From Polynucleobacter sp. MWH-HuK1 (GTDB lineage Bacteria; Pseudomonadota; Gammaproteobacteria; Burkholderiales; Burkholderiaceae), in contig NZ_JACVPP010000001.1 of the NCBI RefSeq assembly GCF_018881815.1, forward strand, positions 1,171,097 to 1,235,096: a stretch of DNA of 64,000 bases. Reading direction: 5' to 3'. Positions 1 through 8,628 of the stretch are shown here, one piece after another. The notes below the pieces were generated by a model that searched no databases, was not told the origin of the DNA, and saw only the letters and a list, made by a program, of their open reading frames with translations. Made by a program: the position numbers and the translations under genes. How positions within the stretch are numbered: the stretch's first letter is position 1; each line of letters starts with the position of its first letter.

Positions 1-2283
1 ACTCTGATGGGCTTGTATGTTTCTAATGGCAATTTCTTTACTCAGTGTGAGGCAGAGGGTTTTAGAAAGATTACCTATTTCCTGGATCGTCCAGACGTCA
101 TGGCGCGCTTCAAAGTAACGCTACGCGCTCGTGAATCAGAGTGCCCAATCTTGTTATCTAACGGTAACTTGATTCATACAGAAAAACTTCCTAATGGTTG
201 GCACAGCGCGACCTGGGAAGATCCGTTTCCTAAGCCATCGTACTTGTTTGCCTTGGTGGCAGGTAAGTTGGAGTGCATTGAAGAGACCATTACGACCAGC
301 AGTGGGGCTAAGAAGCTATTGCAGATCTGGGTTGAGCCGCATGATCTGAATAAGACCCGTCATGCCATGGACTCTTTAATCGCTTCCATCCATTGGGATG
401 AAAAACGCTTTGGCCTAGAACTGGATTTAGAGCGCTTCATGATTGTGGCTGTTAGTGATTTCAATATGGGCGCAATGGAGAACAAGGGATTAAATATTTT
501 CAATACCAAGTTTGTTCTCGCTCAACCAGAAACAGCGACTGATGCTGACTTTGCCAATATTGAAAGCGTTGTTGCGCATGAGTACTTTCATAACTGGACC
601 GGTAATCGCGTCACTTGTCAGGATTGGTTTCAGTTATCACTGAAAGAAGGCTTAACGGTATTTAGAGATCAAGAGTTTTCTGCTGACCAAATGGGTAGCG
701 AGTCTGGTAGGGCAGTCAAGCGAATTGAAGACGTTCGCTTGCTGCGTCAGCTCCAGTTCCCGGAAGATGCGGGTCCGATGGCGCATCCGATTCGTCCTGA
801 TGAGTACCAAGAGATTAATAATTTCTATACCGTTACCGTATATGAGAAAGGCTCTGAGGTGGTCCGAATGTACCAAACCTTGCTTGGTAAGGATGGTTTC
901 CGTAAGGGTATGGATCTCTATTTCAAGCGTCATGATGGGCAAGCGGTGACCTGCGATGATTTTTTGATGGCGATGGCTGATGCAAATGGTAAAGACCTGA
1001 CTCAGTTTAAGAATTGGTATAGCCAAGCAGGCACCCCGAGAGTTCAAGTTCAAGAGCATTACGACTCCGCCAAAAAACAGTACCAACTCACGCTGACGCA
1101 AAGTTGTGCGCCTAGCCCAGGACAGCCAGAGAAAAAGCCTTTTCATATTCCGCTGAAGATGCGCTTAATAACCAAAGCAAACAATCAAAAAGAGCAACTG
1201 CTAGAGCTCACGCAAGAGAGTCAGGTATGGACCTTTAACAATATTGTAGAGTGTCCAGTGCTGTCGATTAATCGTAATTTCTCGGCACCAATTAACTTGG
1301 ATTTTGAGCAGTCTGAAGCGGATCTCTTAACGCAATTCTCCAGCGATGACGATGCGTTTAATCGCTGGGAGGCTGGTCAAAAATTGGCAATGCAAATGAT
1401 TTTGAATAATCGTTTGCCAGATGCTCAATTAATCGAGGCCTATCGCAATATTCTCCTTGATCCTATCTTGGATCCCGCCTTTAAAGATTTGGCTCTGACG
1501 CTACCTGCCGAGTCTTATTTGTATGAGCAATGTACGAGCGTTGATCCGCAGACGATATTTACTGCACGCCGCGCCTTCCGCAGGGAAATTGCAAAGCAAC
1601 TTCAGCTAGAGTGGGCTGCCTTGTATCAGCAAATGCAAACACCCGGACCATTTAAGTCAGACGGAGTGGATTCTGGAAAGCGCGCACTCAAGAACTTGTC
1701 TTTAAGCATGTTGCTTGAAGCGGCGCCGGGAGTGTGGGCGCCAATGGCAGCCAATCAATATCAGATTGCTGACAATATGACTGATCGCTATGCTGCATTA
1801 TCTGCGCTGGTAGTACATGGCGCTAAACCAGCCAAAGATTGTTTAATTGATTTCTACAATCGATTTGCCAATGATGCTTTAGTGATTGATAAGTGGTTTG
1901 GCTTGCAATCAAGCCGTCCACCAGTTGATGGTCTTGACTCCACTCTGGTGGAGGTGAAGAAGCTGCGCGAGCATCCTGCATTTAAGTTAAATAACCCTAA
2001 CCGAGTACGTAGCGTCATTCACGCCTTCTGCGCCAATAACCCAGCAAGCTTTCATCAGGCTGATGGTAGTGGCTACGAGTTTTGGGCTGATAGCGTCCTG
2101 GCGCTTGATCCTATTAATCCTCAGGTTGCCGCTCGTCTTGCGAGATCCCTGGATCGCTGGCGCTTGTTTGCTCAACCCTATCAAGATCGCATGAAAGCCG
2201 CTCTGGAGCGGGTTTCAGCGTGCCAGACCCTCTCTCCGGATGTGAGGGAGGTAATTGGGAAGGCGTTGGGAAATTCAGTTTAA
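1..2283 (+). CDS. pepN: Aminopeptidase N, 5'-truncated by window edge
   Basis: Zinc aminopeptidase of family M1 that removes N-terminal residues from peptides in the cytoplasm. The frame is open from base 1, so the true start lies upstream; 760 residues are visible of the usual 870-890. The text begins near the conserved TQCEAEGFR segment. The exopeptidase motif GAMEN is at visible residue about 157 and the zinc motif HEYFH at about 193, followed by KEGLTVF, which carries the third zinc ligand. The C-terminal helical domain runs to a normal stop. Its TAA overlaps the stop codon of the convergent small gene at 2280-2456. Identification is firm; only the N-terminus is missing, and for positional reasons. 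Confidence 0.96.
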   Translation, partial: TLMGLYVSNGNFFTQCEAEGFRKITYFLDRPDVMARFKVTLRARESECPILLSNGNLIHTEKLPNGWHSATWEDPFPKPSYLFALVAGKLECIEETITTSSGAKKLLQIWVEPHDLNKTRHAMDSLIASIHWDEKRFGLELDLERFMIVAVSDFNMGAMENKGLNIFNTKFVLAQPETATDADFANIESVVAHEYFHNWTGNRVTCQDWFQLSLKEGLTVFRDQEFSADQMGSESGRAVKRIEDVRLLRQLQFPEDAGPMAHPIRPDEYQEINNFYTVTVYEKGSEVVRMYQTLLGKDGFRKGMDLYFKRHDGQAVTCDDFLMAMADANGKDLTQFKNWYSQAGTPRVQVQEHYDSAKKQYQLTLTQSCAPSPGQPEKKPFHIPLKMRLITKANNQKEQLLELTQESQVWTFNNIVECPVLSINRNFSAPINLDFEQSEADLLTQFSSDDDAFNRWEAGQKLAMQMILNNRLPDAQLIEAYRNILLDPILDPAFKDLALTLPAESYLYEQCTSVDPQTIFTARRAFRREIAKQLQLEWAALYQQMQTPGPFKSDGVDSGKRALKNLSLSMLLEAAPGVWAPMAANQYQIADNMTDRYAALSALVVHGAKPAKDCLIDFYNRFANDALVIDKWFGLQSSRPPVDGLDSTLVEVKKLREHPAFKLNNPNRVRSVIHAFCANNPASFHQADGSGYEFWADSVLALDPINPQVAARLARSLDRWRLFAQPYQDRMKAALERVSACQTLSPDVREVIGKALGNSV

Positions 2284-2456
2284 CGTGGGATATCCTTCAT
2301 TTCGGGGGCTATCCCACCAAGTGCTGACAGTTTTTTAGCGGCTTGTAATCGAATAAGTGTCGTAATTGCCTCATGAATAAGCTTGCTTGGGCTTAATTGT
2401 GGGTTGAAATGCTTCATCGCCTCACGAATTAACTCATCATCTACATTAATTATCAT
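2280..2456 (-). CDS. Orphan VapB-type (DUF2191-like) antitoxin
   Basis: A 58-residue reading frame starting [10 protein letters not shown] and containing [20 protein letters not shown]. This is the pattern of short VapB-family antitoxins: an N-terminal beta-strand of the ribbon-helix-helix type followed by two helices ending in LIRL. Such proteins normally precede a PIN toxin. Here the next DNA downstream on this strand is the pepN 3' end in antisense, so no toxin is present and the gene is solitary. The stop codon overlaps the pepN stop by two bases. A real VapBC pair of a different antitoxin class lies at 36.2-36.8 kb. The family assignment is by eye and moderate. Confidence 0.6.
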   Translation of the reverse strand: MIINVDDELIREAMKHFNPQLSPSKLIHEAITTLIRLQAAKKLSALGGIAPEMKDIPR

Positions 2457-2573
2457 AATTAAATCCCCGTCTTAAGGTGTGTAATTTCGTGTTCTTACGC
2501 CTTAAATTATGATTGCATCCAGGAACAAGGCAAAATAGACCCTAATTTTCAATAGAGCTTTGGAGAAATACCT

Positions 2574-3572
2574 TTGTCCCCAAGTACCCATATTAATTTC
2601 AAGCAATACTTAGCATCCGCAAAACCTGCGGGTGCGGCAATTCCTGCTGGATTGCAGGAATTGCTGACTGCAGTAGTCAATACCTGTTCAACACTGAGTC
2701 ATGAAGTGGCTCAAGGTGCGTTGATTGGGTTACTCGGCTCAGCAGGCACTGGGAATGTACAAGGCGAGGTTCAACAAAAGCTCGACATCATTGCAAATGA
2801 TTTGCTAATTGATGGAGTCAAGGGTTGCAAGTCTCTTGCTGGCTTGGCATCCGAAGAGATGGAGTTGCCAGTTCCCGTTCAAGGAACAGGGGATTACTTG
2901 CTCCTGTTTGATCCACTTGATGGATCATCCAATATTGATGTGAACGTTTCTATTGGGACAATTTTTTCTGTTCTAAAGAAGCAAGACCCTAATGCACCTT
3001 TAGAGACTTCTGATTTCTTATTGTCAGGCCGTCATCAAGTTGCTGCTGGTTATGTTGTATATGGTCCTCAAACCACGATGGCGCTGACCTTAGGTGATGG
3101 TGTGGTGATGTTTACGCTCAATAAAGTCACTGGCGAGTTTTTATTGATCAAAGATTCGGTAACTATTTCTCATTCCACCAAAGAATTTGCAATCAATATG
3201 TCCAATATGCGTCACTGGGCTGATCCAGTACGACGTTATGTTGAAGAATGTCTTGCTGGCGTTAGTGGCGCTCGTGATAAGGACTTCAATATGCGCTGGA
3301 TCGCCTCTATGGTGGCAGATGTACATCGCGTTCTGTCCCGTGGCGGTGTATTTATGTACCCATGGGATCAGCGTGAGCCTCATAAGCCTGGCAAGTTACG
3401 CTTAATGTACGAAGCCAACCCCATGAGTTTCTTGGTGGAGCAAGCGGGTGGCGCCTCTACCAATGGCACAGATCTCATTATGGATTTACAGCCAACCGAT
3501 TTGCATGAGCGTGTTTCTGTGATGCTGGGCTCTAAAGAAGAGATTGATCGTATTCAGCACTACCACTCATAA
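2574..3572 (+). CDS. fbp: Class 1 fructose-1,6-bisphosphatase
   Basis: Hydrolyses fructose 1,6-bisphosphate to fructose 6-phosphate in gluconeogenesis. The 332-residue length is normal for class 1 enzymes. The metal-binding signature [13 protein letters not shown] lies near residue 110 and the C-terminal substrate region ([15 protein letters not shown]) near residue 280. The start is TTG: no in-frame ATG precedes the conserved region, and GGAGA sits 8 nt upstream. A strong terminator follows at 3592-3621, so the gene appears monocistronic. Confidence 0.95.
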   Translation: MSPSTHINFKQYLASAKPAGAAIPAGLQELLTAVVNTCSTLSHEVAQGALIGLLGSAGTGNVQGEVQQKLDIIANDLLIDGVKGCKSLAGLASEEMELPVPVQGTGDYLLLFDPLDGSSNIDVNVSIGTIFSVLKKQDPNAPLETSDFLLSGRHQVAAGYVVYGPQTTMALTLGDGVVMFTLNKVTGEFLLIKDSVTISHSTKEFAINMSNMRHWADPVRRYVEECLAGVSGARDKDFNMRWIASMVADVHRVLSRGGVFMYPWDQREPHKPGKLRLMYEANPMSFLVEQAGGASTNGTDLIMDLQPTDLHERVSVMLGSKEEIDRIQHYHS

Positions 3573-3591
3573 GCAGTTATATCTCCAAAAT

Positions 3592-3621
3592 AAAAAACCC
3601 AATCAGTTGATTGGGTTTTTT
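3592..3621 (+). terminator. Rho-independent terminator after fbp
   Basis: The inverted repeat AAAAAACCCAATCA / TGATTGGGTTTTTT has a 2-nt centre and ends in a T run. It lies 20 nt after the fbp stop. The A run on the other side means it could also serve the convergent cphA gene. Confidence 0.9.
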
Positions 3622-3660
3622 ACTCTGAAAAAACTTTAGAGCATGTGCCTATATTCTTTC

Positions 3661-6231
3661 CTAAGGCTTTACCTTTTCTTTAAGGTAGGCGAGCGACTCT
3701 TCTACTTGATCAATGAGGATAAGGCAGATATCACCAGCAGATAGATCATCTAGGGCGGTATCAATAGCTTTAAATTCACCATGAATCTCTTTAATTTGCC
3801 TTGCTTTGGTAGCGCCAACTAGGCCCTCTTGAAGCAGTTTTAATACTTCACCGTCTTCGCGACCACGCTGGCAGGCATCTTGATAGAGGATGACGTTGTC
3901 AAACGCATTGCCTAAGATGCGGGTGAGATCGCGAATATCTTCATCACGACGATCGCCTGCACCACTAATCACTACATGACTCTTATTTGGCTTCATTGCT
4001 TCAATGGCGCTGGTTAAGGCGCGCATCGCATCTGGGTTGTGACCATAGTCAGCAATGACAGTTGCACCATTGTGCTGGAATTGATTGAAGCGACCCGGTA
4101 CTGAATTAGCATTGCTTTCAAAGCTATGTAAGCCACGTGCAATCTTTTCTGCATCTAGGCCTAGAGCCCAAGCTGCGCCGATTGCGGCCATCGCATTTTC
4201 CACCTGGAATCCAAGTACCCCATTTTGAGTTAATGGAATCTCGCTGACAGGGAAGCGGAACATCACACGTGCACCTTTGGATGCAACGATGTAGGTGCCG
4301 TCAAAGTAAATAACTTTTTTGTTTTTGGCGCGATGTGCTGCAATAACTGGGTGGTGTTGGTTTTGGGCAAAGAAAATAACTCGACCAGAGCACTTATCCC
4401 CCATCTTTGCAACCATTGGGTCAGCCGCATTGAGAACTGCCGCTCCAGTGGGGGCTACGTTTTGCACAATCACACGCTTCAGAATGGCCAAGTCTTCAAC
4501 ACTAGTAATGTAATTGAGGCCTAGGTGATCGCCTTCACCAATATTGGTTACTACTGCTACTTCGCAACGATCGAAGCCAAGTCCCTCGCGTAGCATGCCG
4601 CCTCGAGCGGTTTCTAGAACTGCTGCATCTACGTCAGGGTGCATTAATACATTGCGTGCACTCTTAGGGCCGCTGCAATCGCCTGTATCGATTAAGCGAT
4701 GGTTGATATAAACACCATCTGTGCCAGTCAAGCCAACACGCAAACCGGTTTCAGAAATCAAGTGGGAGATTAATCGAACGGTGGTGGTTTTGCCATTGGT
4801 GCCGGTAACCGCTACAACAGGTATGCGCCCATCTTCGCCTGGAGGGAACATCATATTGACAATGTCTTCACCGACTGGACGACCTTTGCCGTAGGAGGGT
4901 TTCAGATGCATGCGCAAACCAGGTGCAGCATTGACTTCAACAATACCGCCACCTTGTTGCTCGAGTGGCTTGTAGATGGATTCGCAAAGAATATCTACAC
5001 CAGCAATATCAAGGCCGATCATCTGAGCGGCAGCAACAGCACTTGCTGCAACATCAGGATGAACGTCATCGGTAACATCGGTTGCAGTGCCGCCGGTACT
5101 CAGGTTAGCGTTGTTACGTAGTAGAACGCGTTCACCAGTTTTGGGAATATGTTGTGGGGTGAGGCCGGAACTTGCTAAATGTGCCAGGGCAATGTCATCA
5201 AAGCGAATTTTGGTGAGGGCAGTAGCATGACCATCACCACGCAATGGATTTTTGTTTTCTATTTCAACTAATTCAGCAACGGTGTGGGTGCCGTCACCAA
5301 CTACCTGAGCAGGTTCGCGGCGTGCAGCAGCAGAAAGGCGATTGCCAACTACTAGTAAGCGGTAGTCTGCGCCTGGCAGATAGCGCTCAACAATGGTTTC
5401 ACGACCAAAGGCTTGAGTCACGATAAACCCAGCGCGCACCTCTTCTTCAGTCTGAATATTGGCAACAACGCCTTTACCTTGATTGCCGTCCTTTGGCTTA
5501 AGCACAATAGGACCACCAATTTTTTGAGCAGCGCGCCAAGCATCATCGGCTGTAGTTACCACTTCACCGATTGGAACTGAAACGCCAGCAGCAGCAAGTA
5601 GGTTTTTGGTGAGCTCCTTGTCTTGCGCAATAGCTTCAGCAATGGCACTAGTGTCACTGGTTTCTGCTGCTTGAATACGCTTTTGTTTACTACCCCAGCC
5701 AAATTGCACCATGCTGCCTTCGGTCATGCGGCGATAGGGGATATTGCGTTGTACTGCTGCATCGACGATGGATCCAGTGCTGGGGCCTAAACGGACATCT
5801 TCATACAGTGCCTCTAGTTCGGAGAGGGCTGCAGCCAGATCAAAAGGCGCATCGTTGAGTGTTGCTTGTATTAATGCAAAGCCAAAGTCAAAAGCCATCC
5901 GACCAACGACTTCTTCGGTGTATTCAACAACAACTTGGTAGACACCGGTATCTATGGTTTGAACGGTGCGACTAAAGGTGACTGGACAACCTGCTTGCGC
6001 TTGCAGACCTAGGGCTGCATGCTCTAAAGCATGTGCAAGCGAAAGTACTTCATTGTGGCCGCCGCGACGCATGCTACCAAGTTGCGGAAAGCGTTCACGA
6101 ATCTTGATTTCAAACTGGGGAATCGAGTCGATTGAGCGCTCTGATTCATCACAGGAAACAATAGCTTCTAAAGCGGTATGACGGCTCCATAAATTTGGGC
6201 CGCGCAACATGCGAATACGGGTAATTTCCAA
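3661..6231 (-). CDS. cphA: Cyanophycin synthetase, full-length
   Basis: Polymerises aspartate and arginine into the storage polymer cyanophycin using ATP. The 856-residue chain shows the family order: an N-terminal region starting MEITRIRMLRGPN; an ATP-grasp domain (about 160-470, with VLKPKDGNQGKGV) that adds Asp; and a Mur-ligase-like domain with P-loop GTNGKTTT near residue 480 plus the C-terminal Mur domain (DYGHNPDAM) that adds Arg. The start is TTG, directly abutting the TAA of the upstream paralogue and in the same frame; alignment of the first residues with the family supports it. It is cotranscribed with, and probably translationally coupled to, the gene before it. Confidence 0.95.
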   Translation of the reverse strand: MEITRIRMLRGPNLWSRHTALEAIVSCDESERSIDSIPQFEIKIRERFPQLGSMRRGGHNEVLSLAHALEHAALGLQAQAGCPVTFSRTVQTIDTGVYQVVVEYTEEVVGRMAFDFGFALIQATLNDAPFDLAAALSELEALYEDVRLGPSTGSIVDAAVQRNIPYRRMTEGSMVQFGWGSKQKRIQAAETSDTSAIAEAIAQDKELTKNLLAAAGVSVPIGEVVTTADDAWRAAQKIGGPIVLKPKDGNQGKGVVANIQTEEEVRAGFIVTQAFGRETIVERYLPGADYRLLVVGNRLSAAARREPAQVVGDGTHTVAELVEIENKNPLRGDGHATALTKIRFDDIALAHLASSGLTPQHIPKTGERVLLRNNANLSTGGTATDVTDDVHPDVAASAVAAAQMIGLDIAGVDILCESIYKPLEQQGGGIVEVNAAPGLRMHLKPSYGKGRPVGEDIVNMMFPPGEDGRIPVVAVTGTNGKTTTVRLISHLISETGLRVGLTGTDGVYINHRLIDTGDCSGPKSARNVLMHPDVDAAVLETARGGMLREGLGFDRCEVAVVTNIGEGDHLGLNYITSVEDLAILKRVIVQNVAPTGAAVLNAADPMVAKMGDKCSGRVIFFAQNQHHPVIAAHRAKNKKVIYFDGTYIVASKGARVMFRFPVSEIPLTQNGVLGFQVENAMAAIGAAWALGLDAEKIARGLHSFESNANSVPGRFNQFQHNGATVIADYGHNPDAMRALTSAIEAMKPNKSHVVISGAGDRRDEDIRDLTRILGNAFDNVILYQDACQRGREDGEVLKLLQEGLVGATKARQIKEIHGEFKAIDTALDDLSAGDICLILIDQVEESLAYLKEKVKP

Positions 6232-8424
6232 TTAAGCCCCTGTAGCAGTGGTGGCGTCAGGCACGAAAGTTTCCGCACCTGCTTCAATAACATTAAACGG
6301 AATATCTAAAGCCCAGGCGGCGGCAATCGCTGCGCCTAAATTCATAGTCTTCCAAGGAGTAGAGCTGTTTGCCTCAGAGTGGCGTGGAACCGGAATAGAT
6401 TTCTGATCCAATTTGCCAGACTTCAGAGTAATTTGTTGTTTGCCAACCGTGACTGCACGTCCACCATTTAGAAGATGTGTCTTCACGATTTCAGATTCAG
6501 GATTCTCGCTAAAGAATATTACTTCGCCATCGCAAAGTTCTGCCATTTGCACGCACATTGGATCGTCGGCATTCAGAACAGCTACGCCTGTGGGTAGCAC
6601 AACATCTACTTGAGTTCGAACAATGCTAAAGACTTGATCTTCATCGTAGATTGCATACTGCGGGAAGTTGGCTTTGGGGTCGACATTCAACACTACGCCG
6701 ACCTGGCAACGATCGTAGGCTAAGCCTTCAATTAGCATCGATAAATGATTGTTCTCAATGACTACCGCTTCTACAGCGCGATTGAGAAGGGTGCGACGTG
6801 CATTCTCCCAATTGGATGCGTTGGAATTCGGGATGGCGCGATTGCCAAAGAACAGGCCCTTGCTGCAAGAAAGACCAACATAGACGTTGGTTAGACGCAA
6901 GAAGTGCGCAATCATTTCAGCAACAGGGGTTTTGCCACGTTCACCACAAACACCAACTACTGGGATGCGGAAGTCCGCACCTGGAGGGAAGAGGTGGTTT
7001 GCAATCTCTTTGCCAACAGGCTGGGGTTTACCGCTTGCTGGCTTTAGGTGCATTAATAAACCAGGGCCGGCATTGACCTCAACAATAGCGGCATTTTGAT
7101 CCGCTAGTGGTTTGCTAATGTCTTGTGCAACTAAATCAACACCAGCGATTTCTAAGCCCACAACACGAGCAGCTAAAGCTACTTGGCTAGCAACATCTGG
7201 GTGAATTAAATCAGTGACATCAAATGCAACGTTACCGTTACTTTGAATCAATACTTTTTGATCAACAGCAGGAATGCTGTCACCAGTTAATTTCTGGCGC
7301 GCTAGTTCAAGCTCTACTGCAGAGTCAATACGAACTGGATTAAGAGGGTGTTCTTCAGCAGTGCCACGACGTGGATCAGAGTTAATCTGAATTTGAATGA
7401 GTTCATTAACGGTGTGTTTGCCATCACCGGTGACCCAAACCGTTTCACCTTTTGCAGCAGCAACGACTTTATTGCCAACTACGAGCAAGCGATGTTCATC
7501 ACCAACAATGTGACGCTCAACCAATACCTCGCTACCTTCATCAATCGCAACTGCATAGGCAGCTTCAATTTCTTGTTGGGTGTAGAGATTAATAAATACG
7601 CCACGACCATGATTGCCATCGATCGGTTTCACTACCACTGGCAAGCCGATATCTTGCGCTGCTTCCCATGCATCATCAGGGCTGGTGACGGTTCTCCCTT
7701 CAGGTGTTGGTACGCCTGCGCTACGCAGTAAGCTCTTGGTTAAATCTTTGTCGCGAGAAATCGTTTCTGCAATAGCGCTTGTTTGATCGGTCTCAGCCGT
7801 CCAGATGCGACGTTGCTTAGCGCCATATCCCAACTGCACTAAGTTACCTTCAGATAAACGAATCGATGGAATGCCACGCTCTTCAGCAGCATTAACAATG
7901 CAAGCAGTACTTGGACCAAGTAAAAGATCGTCACCAAGGTCACGTAAATTTTCGATGATGGTTTGCACTAGAGCAGCGCAATCACTGTTGTCTTGTGCCA
8001 AAGCTAAGTAAAGATCACGTGCATATTTGAGGGCAGTTAATGTGACCTCTTCGTTGATGGCGCTAACCATGACTTTGTAAACACCACGACGATCACCGTC
8101 ACGTGCTTTGCCAAACCCACCAGGAATGCCGGCTAAATTTTGTAGCTCAAGCGTCAGGTGCTCCATGATGTGAGCAGGCCAAGTGCCTTCCTCGACGCGC
8201 TTTAAGAACCCGCCAGTTTCGCCATAGCTGCAACGATGTTCAACCAAGCTTGGCATTGCTTTCACAAGACGATCGTAAAAGCCAGGAATGAGGTTAGAGG
8301 GGTAATCCTCTAAATCGCCAATATCGACCCAAACCTCGATAACAGGGTGGTAGGTCCACATATTGGGGCCACGGAGATGCTTAACGCTCAGAATCTCGAT
8401 GGATTTATCTAGTAATTGGGGCAT
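6232..8424 (-). CDS. Short cyanophycin synthetase paralogue (CphA'-like)
   Basis: A 730-residue homologue of the adjacent cphA. The N-terminal domain (KHLRGPNMW) and ATP-grasp domain (VVKPIDGNHGRGVF) are well conserved. The Mur-like P-loop near residue 495 reads GERGKTP instead of GTNGKTTT. The chain ends after the central Mur domain, with no counterpart of the C-terminal Mur domain. By family knowledge that leaves a protein able to bind ATP in the first domain but doubtful for the arginine-adding step. Tandem cphA'-cphA pairs occur in Burkholderiales such as Cupriavidus. It is first in the two-gene minus-strand operon, divergent from the ABC transporter at 8629. Confidence 0.88.
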   Translation of the reverse strand: MPQLLDKSIEILSVKHLRGPNMWTYHPVIEVWVDIGDLEDYPSNLIPGFYDRLVKAMPSLVEHRCSYGETGGFLKRVEEGTWPAHIMEHLTLELQNLAGIPGGFGKARDGDRRGVYKVMVSAINEEVTLTALKYARDLYLALAQDNSDCAALVQTIIENLRDLGDDLLLGPSTACIVNAAEERGIPSIRLSEGNLVQLGYGAKQRRIWTAETDQTSAIAETISRDKDLTKSLLRSAGVPTPEGRTVTSPDDAWEAAQDIGLPVVVKPIDGNHGRGVFINLYTQQEIEAAYAVAIDEGSEVLVERHIVGDEHRLLVVGNKVVAAAKGETVWVTGDGKHTVNELIQIQINSDPRRGTAEEHPLNPVRIDSAVELELARQKLTGDSIPAVDQKVLIQSNGNVAFDVTDLIHPDVASQVALAARVVGLEIAGVDLVAQDISKPLADQNAAIVEVNAGPGLLMHLKPASGKPQPVGKEIANHLFPPGADFRIPVVGVCGERGKTPVAEMIAHFLRLTNVYVGLSCSKGLFFGNRAIPNSNASNWENARRTLLNRAVEAVVIENNHLSMLIEGLAYDRCQVGVVLNVDPKANFPQYAIYDEDQVFSIVRTQVDVVLPTGVAVLNADDPMCVQMAELCDGEVIFFSENPESEIVKTHLLNGGRAVTVGKQQITLKSGKLDQKSIPVPRHSEANSSTPWKTMNLGAAIAAAWALDIPFNVIEAGAETFVPDATTATGA

Positions 8425-8628
8425 ATGCTGTGTTGCGATGGCCGTCGCCTGGGTTTTGGCTTTGACGCGTCAGACAGTCTCTCTGTTTCTAGTAGTTATT
8501 GAAAAACTCACAAAAATAGCAAAAATACATAAAAAGGCCTATATAGACAATTTAACGGCTTTTGACCCCCTAAAGTTGACAGGAGTAATAAATCTAAATA
8601 ATTCAGCTCCACTATACTTTTAAGGTCA
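8425..8628. promoter_or_regulatory. Divergent promoter region of the cyanophycin locus
   Basis: A 204-bp AT-rich gap between the divergent cphA' and ABC-transporter genes must hold promoters in both directions. It contains the 10-bp palindrome TGACGCGTCA at 8463-8472. A TTGACA at 8576-8581 faces the ABC gene, but no good -10 follows at standard spacing. Shared control of storage and transport genes is plausible but not shown. Confidence 0.4.

Noticed and set aside
8575-8604. Sigma-70 promoter TTGACA-17-TAATTC for the ABC gene
   Set aside because: The -10 matches poorly, so it was left as a note in the region entry and not listed on its own.
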